From Methylobacterium segetis (GTDB lineage: Bacteria; Pseudomonadota; Alphaproteobacteria; Rhizobiales; Beijerinckiaceae), in assembly GCF_004348265.1 (NCBI RefSeq), contig NZ_SMNT01000029.1, positions 1 through 45,321 of the forward strand: a stretch of DNA of 45,321 nt, in the 5' to 3' direction. Shown piece after piece: positions 41,108-45,321 of this stretch. Numbering within the stretch: position 1 is the stretch's first letter; every line of letters starts with the position of its first letter. Under the pieces are notes generated by a model that was given only the letters and a program-made list of their open reading frames with translations, was not told the DNA's origin and searched no databases. A program made the position numbers and the translations under genes.

Positions 41108-41587
41108 ATGATGAAGTCAGACATGATGCCGTCCCGGCGTGCCGTGCTCGCGGGCTTGGCGGCGGGAGTGTCCCTCGGACGACCCGTGATGGGGGAGAGC
41201 CTGCCGACCGTCGCCGTGACGAAGGACCCGAGTTGCGGCTGCTGCGCGAAGTGGGTGGACCACCTGCGACAGGCCGGCTTCACGGTGACGGTGACCGAGG
41301 GTCCCGTGAACCCGGTGAAGGCGCGTCTCGGCGTGCCGAGGGACCTCGCCTCCTGCCACACCGCTCTCGTTGACGGCTACGTGGTCGAGGGACACGTGCC
41401 GGCGGACGCCATCAGGCGCTTGTTGGCCGAGCGCCCGAACGGAACCGGGCTGGCCGTTCCGGGCATGCCGGCCGGCTCGCCCGGCATGGAGGTCGAGGGC
41501 AGGGAGCCCGACATCTACGAGGTGGTCCTGTTCGGGCCGGAGGGGCGCGGCGCCTTCGCCCGTTATCGTGGAGGCGCGCCGGCTTGA
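41108..41587 (+). CDS. DUF411 metal-binding protein (CopG-like)
   Basis: A 159-residue exported protein with a Tat-like signal (SRRAVLAGLAAGVSLG). The DUF411 core begins VAVTKDPSCGCCAKWVDHLR, with three clustered Cys, followed by ASCHTALVDGYVVEGHVP and AIRRLLAERPNGTGLAVPGM, a Cys-x-His plus Met pattern fit for Cu(I). ATG 41108 and ATG 41111 both follow AGGAG. The spacing slightly favours the second. It is the last gene of the cus operon, 17 bases after cusA. Confidence 0.88.
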   Translation: MMKSDMMPSRRAVLAGLAAGVSLGRPVMGESLPTVAVTKDPSCGCCAKWVDHLRQAGFTVTVTEGPVNPVKARLGVPRDLASCHTALVDGYVVEGHVPADAIRRLLAERPNGTGLAVPGMPAGSPGMEVEGREPDIYEVVLFGPEGRGAFARYRGGAPA

Positions 41588-41829
41588 GCGCAGCCGTCGC
41601 GCGGGCGCTCGCCGTCACCGTACTCGTTCGGGGCGGTGAACCGACGTTGAGGCATCCCCCCAGGAGCCGATGCCCGGCTTCTCGCGGAGCTTGGTCGGCC
41701 GGCCGGTCCGCCCACCCTGGCCGAAGCGGACGGACGGCGTGGGGGGCGATTGTCCCGGGGACTGGGAAGTCGAAGCCAAGGATGCTGAAGCGCGACCGAG
41801 TTCCCATAGCTGCCGAAGCGGTGGAGCGA

Positions 41830-42990
41830 TTACCGTGTCCGCCACAACCCGCCGACAAGTCCGAGGTTGGCGAGGCCGAGGATGAGCAGGAGCCACCAAA
41901 GGGCATCCGGGCTGGCGTAGGTCAGCACGAAAGCGCCGGCCGGCGGCGCTAGCGCCTGCGCGATCAGCCCCGGCCGTGCCAAGCGGCCGACGACCAGCGG
42001 ATAGCGAACGGGGCCGAACAGGGCCAAGGGCACCGTGCCCCGCGCAATCGAATAGATGCCGTTGCCGCCGCCGTAGAGGACCAGCCAGACCCCGACGCCG
42101 GGCAGGCCGCCGGCGAGCAGCACCAGGCCGAGGGCGACGAGGCCAAGGGCTGCGGTCGGGGTCCACAGGGGATGGTGCCGGCCCTTGAACGACATTTCCG
42201 CGACGCGGGCGCCGACCTGAGCCGGGCCGATCAGCGCCCCGTAGGAGACGGCCGAAGCGAGCGCCACGCCCCGCGCCTGCAGGAGCGTCAGCAGGTGCAC
42301 CGAAACAAGCGACATGATCGCGCCGCCGATTATCAGCACGCCGGCGAACAGCCGGAACGCCCGCCGTTCCTTCGCGGACAGCGGGCCGGTTCGGTCCTGG
42401 TGATGCCCCGCCGACGGCGGTGCCGGGGCCTTGGGGATCAGAAGGAGGACAAGCGGTAGCGTCACCGCGAGGTGCAGGCCGGCATAGGCCAGGCAGGCAC
42501 CGCGCCATCCGAAATGCGCGACCAGGAAGGCGGAAAGTGGCCAGCAAACGGTGCTGGCGAACCCGCCCCACAGGGTCAGGGTGGTGATCGCCGGCCGCGC
42601 CGCCGCGCCGTAGAGCCGGCCGAGGGTCGCGAATGCCGGATCGTACAGGCCGCAACCCATGCCGAGGCCGAGCAGCAGCCAGCCGGCGAGGTAGACCGGC
42701 AGGATCGGAGCCAGCGCCAGCATAGTCAGCCCGGCAGCCAGCAGCAGCGCGGCCAGCGCCAGGATGGGCCGGCCGCCGTGGCGGTGGATCGCCGTCCCGA
42801 TATGCGGCGAGGCGAACGCGGCGACCAGCAGGCCGAGTGACAGTCCGCCGACGACCCAGGCGAGCGGCCAGCCGGTGCTTTCGGCGACCGGGCCGGCAAG
42901 CACCGCCGGCAGGTAGAACGACGAGCCCCAGGTGAGGATCTGCACGACGCCGAGGGCGGAGATCACCGGCCAGCGGCGGGCCTCGGACAC
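41830..42990 (-). CDS. MFS transporter of the arsenic operon
   Basis: A 386-residue permease with 12 helices in two halves. WGSSFYLPAVLAGPVAESTG forms helix 1 and its loop, and PHIGTAIHRHGGRPILALAA is the MFS loop 2-3 motif. A His-containing central loop (SAGHHQDRTGPLSAKERRAF) separates the halves. GTG 42990 starts seven bases after the arsB stop. MFS proteins of ars operons include ArsJ and ArsK, which export organoarsenicals or arsenite. No GAPDH gene, the ArsJ partner, is beside it, so the substrate is open. Confidence 0.82.
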   Translation of the reverse strand: MSEARRWPVISALGVVQILTWGSSFYLPAVLAGPVAESTGWPLAWVVGGLSLGLLVAAFASPHIGTAIHRHGGRPILALAALLLAAGLTMLALAPILPVYLAGWLLLGLGMGCGLYDPAFATLGRLYGAAARPAITTLTLWGGFASTVCWPLSAFLVAHFGWRGACLAYAGLHLAVTLPLVLLLIPKAPAPPSAGHHQDRTGPLSAKERRAFRLFAGVLIIGGAIMSLVSVHLLTLLQARGVALASAVSYGALIGPAQVGARVAEMSFKGRHHPLWTPTAALGLVALGLVLLAGGLPGVGVWLVLYGGGNGIYSIARGTVPLALFGPVRYPLVVGRLARPGLIAQALAPPAGAFVLTYASPDALWWLLLILGLANLGLVGGLWRTR

Positions 42991-42997
42991 GGGCTGC

Positions 42998-44293
42998 CTA
43001 CCGGGTGCCGAGAAGCGGCAGCCAAGCCGCCAGCGCCACGAGCGTGACCAGCAGCACGGGCGGGGTGATGACAAGCCCGACCTTCATATACTGGCCCCAG
43101 GTGATTTTCTGGCCCTTGCTGTCAAGGACGTGCAGCCAGAGCAGCGTGGCGAGGCTGCCGATTGGCGAGAACTTCGGGCCGAGGTCGCAACCGATCACGT
43201 TGGCATAGACCATTAGCTCGCGCGTCAGCGGGGACAGGTCCGGCGCCTGCTGGATCGAGAGCGCCCCGATCAGCACAGATGGCATGTTGTTCATCACGGA
43301 CGACAGGATCGCCGCCGCGAAGCCGGTGCCGACCGTGGCGACCCACGGGCCATGGCCGGCGAGCCAGACCAAGCCCGTGGCCAGCTCGTCGGTCAGGCCG
43401 GCGTTCCGCAGGCCGTAGACCACGAGGTACATGCCGAGGCTGAACAGCACGATCTGCCAGGGGGCGCCGGTCAGCACCTTGCGGATCGGGATGACCCTGC
43501 CCCGGTCGGCAAGCAGTAGAAGAACGGCCGCACCGGCACAGGTGACGGCCGCCACCGGCACGCCGAACGGCGCGGTGACGAAGTAGGCGAGCAGGAGCAC
43601 GCCAAGCAGCGGGAACGCCGCCCGGAACACCAGCGGATCGCGGATGGCCCCGACCGGGCGCTCCAAGGCGGCCGCCGGGTAGGCCGCCGGCACGTCGCGC
43701 CGGAAGAAAGCCCAAAGCACCACCAGGGTCGCCGCCAGGGACACCAGGTTCACCGGCACCATGACGGCCGCATACCTGCCGAAGGTCACGTCGAAGAAGT
43801 TGGCGGAGACGATGTTGACCAGGTTGGAGATCACCAGCGGCAGGGAGGTGCTGTCGGCCACGAACCCGCAGGCGACGATGAATGCCAGCGCCGCCGCCGG
43901 CTTGAAGTCGAGCCGGAGCAGGATCGCCAGCACAATCGGCGTCAGCAGCAGCGCCGCGCCGTCGTTGGCGAACACCGCAGCGATGGCCGCGCCGAGCAAC
44001 ACGACAAGCGGAAAGAGCCGCCGGCCGGACCCACTGCCCCAGCGGGCGACGTGCAGCGCCGCCCAATGGAAGAAACCGGCCTCATCGAGCAGCAGCGAGA
44101 TGATGATGAGCGCCACGAAGGTGAAGGTGGCGTCCCAGACGATATGCCAGACCACCGGAATATCGCCCGGATGGATCACCCCCGTGGCGAGCGCGACCGC
44201 CGCGCCTGCCAGCGCGCTCCATCCGATCCCGAGGCCCCTTGGCTGCCAGATGACGAAGACGAGGGTGACGAGGAAGATGGCGAGCGCGAGCAT
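42998..44293 (-). CDS. arsB: Arsenite efflux pump ArsB
   Basis: A 431-residue membrane protein, the usual ArsB length (about 429), of the ion-transporter superfamily that expels As(OH)3/Sb(OH)3 in exchange for protons. Visible hallmarks are [56 protein letters not shown], a second half with [16 protein letters not shown], and [20 protein letters not shown]. It follows the glutaredoxin-type arsC by 35 bases and precedes the MFS gene by seven bases. Confidence 0.95.
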   Translation of the reverse strand: MLALAIFLVTLVFVIWQPRGLGIGWSALAGAAVALATGVIHPGDIPVVWHIVWDATFTFVALIIISLLLDEAGFFHWAALHVARWGSGSGRRLFPLVVLLGAAIAAVFANDGAALLLTPIVLAILLRLDFKPAAALAFIVACGFVADSTSLPLVISNLVNIVSANFFDVTFGRYAAVMVPVNLVSLAATLVVLWAFFRRDVPAAYPAAALERPVGAIRDPLVFRAAFPLLGVLLLAYFVTAPFGVPVAAVTCAGAAVLLLLADRGRVIPIRKVLTGAPWQIVLFSLGMYLVVYGLRNAGLTDELATGLVWLAGHGPWVATVGTGFAAAILSSVMNNMPSVLIGALSIQQAPDLSPLTRELMVYANVIGCDLGPKFSPIGSLATLLWLHVLDSKGQKITWGQYMKVGLVITPPVLLVTLVALAAWLPLLGTR

Positions 44294-44328
44294 CCGGGCG
44301 TTTTCTTCTTATGGGTCGGGGTTGGGGT

Positions 44329-44754
44329 TCAGGCAGTGCCGACGCGGCGGCCGTGCTCGTCCACGACCCGCTCGCCATCCTCTTTGACGAACTCGCCTTG
44401 CTGCCCCGGCAGGAGGTCCAGCACGGCTTCGGACGGCCGGCACAGCCGCACGCCCTTGGGGCTGACCACCAGCGGGCGGTTGAGAAGGATCGGATGCGCC
44501 TCGATGGCATCGAGCAGCTGCGCATCGGTCAATGCCGGATCGCCAAGGCCCAGCTCGGCGAACGGCGCGCCCTTCTCCCGCAGTGCGTCGCGGACGGGCA
44601 GGCCGGCCCGGGCGAGGAGCTGCACCAGCAGCGCCCGGGCGGGCGGCGTCTTCAGATACTCGATCACATGAGGCTCGATTCCGGCGTTGCGGATCATCGC
44701 CAGGGTGTTGCGGGACGTGCCGCAGTCCGGGTTGTGGTAGATGATGACGTCCAT
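44329..44754 (-). CDS. arsC: Arsenate reductase, glutaredoxin-dependent ArsC
   Basis: A 141-residue enzyme reducing As(V) to As(III) with glutathione and glutaredoxin. The catalytic Cys11 lies in IIYHNPDCGTSRNTL, matching Cys12 of plasmid R773 ArsC. The substrate Arg residues appear in NRPLVVSPKGVRLCRPSE. Its ATG overlaps the stop of the other arsenate reductase (TGATG at 44756-44752), so both are made together. It lies 35 bases upstream of arsB. Confidence 0.93.
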   Translation of the reverse strand: MDVIIYHNPDCGTSRNTLAMIRNAGIEPHVIEYLKTPPARALLVQLLARAGLPVRDALREKGAPFAELGLGDPALTDAQLLDAIEAHPILLNRPLVVSPKGVRLCRPSEAVLDLLPGQQGEFVKEDGERVVDEHGRRVGTA

Positions 44755-45281
44755 CAAGCGACCTCCGGCCGGAGCGCGGTGGCACCGGCTTGTTGGCCGA
44801 TCTCTCTGACTTTGGCCGACAGGGCCGCCTGGTCGAGGCTGCCGAGCGGCAGGGCGATAAAGGCCGCGATGCGGTTCTTCAGGTAGCGCTGCGCTGTCAC
44901 GAAGGCGCGCTTGCGCTCGATCTCCGAGCCTTCCGCAGCGGCAGGGTCCTCGATGCCCCAATGAGCGGTCACGGGCTGACCAGTCCAGAAGGGGCAGGGT
45001 TCGCCGGCTGCGTTGTCACAGACCGTGAACACGAAATCCATCACCGGAGCACCGGGCGCGGCGAACTCGTCCCAGGACTTCGAGCGCAGCCCGTGCACGG
45101 GGTAGTCGCTCTCCCGTAGCGTCTGCAACGCCAGCGGATGCGGCTCGCCCTTGGGCTGGCTACCGGCGGAGTAGGACCGGAAGCGGCCTTGCCCATCCTG
45201 GTTCAGCATCGCTTCCGCCAGGATCGAGCGGGCCGAGTTGCCGGTGCAGAGAAACAGGACGTTGTAGACGCGATCAGGCAT
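44754..45281 (-). CDS. arsC: Arsenate reductase, low-molecular-weight phosphatase type
   Basis: A 175-residue enzyme of the LMW protein tyrosine phosphatase fold. The P-loop is VLFLCTGNSARSILAEAML with nucleophile Cys12 and Arg18. The relay Cys pair is Cys88 and Cys96 in TVCDNAAGEPCPFW, as in the thioredoxin-linked enzyme of Staphylococcus. The about 40 extra C-terminal residues are common in proteobacterial versions. GGAG lies upstream of ATG 45281. It is unrelated in fold to the second arsenate reductase downstream. Confidence 0.92.
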   Translation of the reverse strand: MPDRVYNVLFLCTGNSARSILAEAMLNQDGQGRFRSYSAGSQPKGEPHPLALQTLRESDYPVHGLRSKSWDEFAAPGAPVMDFVFTVCDNAAGEPCPFWTGQPVTAHWGIEDPAAAEGSEIERKRAFVTAQRYLKNRIAAFIALPLGSLDQAALSAKVREIGQQAGATALRPEVA

Positions 45282-45321
45282 AGAGGGTGTCTCCGGGTGG
45301 GCAGTTGCAGGCGGCGAGGGC
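45274..45321 (-). CDS. C-terminus of an upstream gene, possibly arsR (cut by window)
   Basis: The last 15 codons of a frame (ALAACNCPPGDTLYA) end in TGA at 45276-45274, overlapping the arsenate reductase start by eight bases. A Cys-x-Cys near the end and the operon position would suit an ArsR-type repressor, but too little is present to identify it. Confidence 0.4.
   Translation of the reverse strand, partial: ALAACNCPPGDTLYA

Noticed and set aside
1..45321. CRISPR arrays, tRNA or rRNA genes, intact insertion sequences, integrases, phage genes
   Set aside because: No spaced direct repeats, no cloverleaf sequence that I could recognise, and no transposase or integrase motifs were seen in any frame.

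Overview
The window is very GC-rich (about 70% by eye) and opens with the C-terminus of a DNA gyrase B subunit. Codon use, the GyrB tail, the NrsF-type anti-sigma factor, the DUF347 proteins and the overall gene style point to an alphaproteobacterium, most likely Methylobacterium/Methylorubrum or a relative. That assignment is inference. Nearly everything after gyrB concerns metal and metalloid homeostasis.

Layout. (1) 1-1.4 kb: gyrB end, an unassigned stretch with a perfect inverted repeat, and a deleted, frameshifted Uma2 endonuclease remnant. (2) 1.4-6.9 kb, minus strand: three paralogous DUF347 (COG4705) membrane proteins, a small secreted helical protein, an OmpR-type two-component pair and a short EamA transporter. 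(3) 7-8.3 kb: a half MFS transporter and two small genes of unknown function. (4) 8.3-14.9 kb, minus: Co/Zn/Cd-type RND pump CzcBA, a secreted protein, a CDF exporter and a Cys/His-rich secreted protein, with no outer-membrane factor. (5) 15.1-16.3 kb: four very small secreted or membrane proteins, three of them His-rich, separated by strong terminator hairpins. (6) 16.4-21 kb, minus: an operon of a Cys-rich cation transporter, a CDF exporter, a ZIP-like protein and a second two-component pair. It is read divergently from a ZntR/PbrR-like MerR regulator, with a textbook 19-bp-spacer operator. (7) 21.7-23.3 kb: a minimal mercury module (merR, merT, GDCCVxC protein) without merA or merP, then a truncated MerR remnant. 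(8) 23.6-32.6 kb, minus: an ABC transmembrane half lacking its ATPase, then a copper module (DUF2231 protein, Cys-rich protein, lipoprotein, outer-membrane factor, multicopper oxidase, CusF, DUF305-CusF fusion, lytic transglycosylase, 41-aa ORF, GNAT acetyltransferase). (9) 33.1-34.9 kb, plus: ECF sigma factor, NrsF anti-sigma and a small secreted protein. (10) 35.5-41.6 kb, plus: Cys-rich secreted protein, FixH-like protein, CusB, CusA and a DUF411 protein. (11) 41.8-45.3 kb, minus: an arsenic operon with two unrelated arsenate reductases, ArsB and an MFS transporter.

How it fits together. Cytoplasmic efflux (CDF, ArsB), periplasmic capture (His-rich proteins, CusF, DUF411, HMBD-bearing CusB), oxidation (multicopper oxidase) and trans-envelope export (CzcBA, CusBA, one outer-membrane factor) are all present. 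The most informative new signal is a 32-bp ECF-type promoter, CGCTGTAAC(G/C)-N16-CGGA(C/T)T, found three times: upstream of the sigma factor itself, upstream of the 80-aa secreted protein next to it, and just upstream of the outer-membrane factor about 2 kb away on the other strand. It ties the ECF/NrsF pair to copper efflux.
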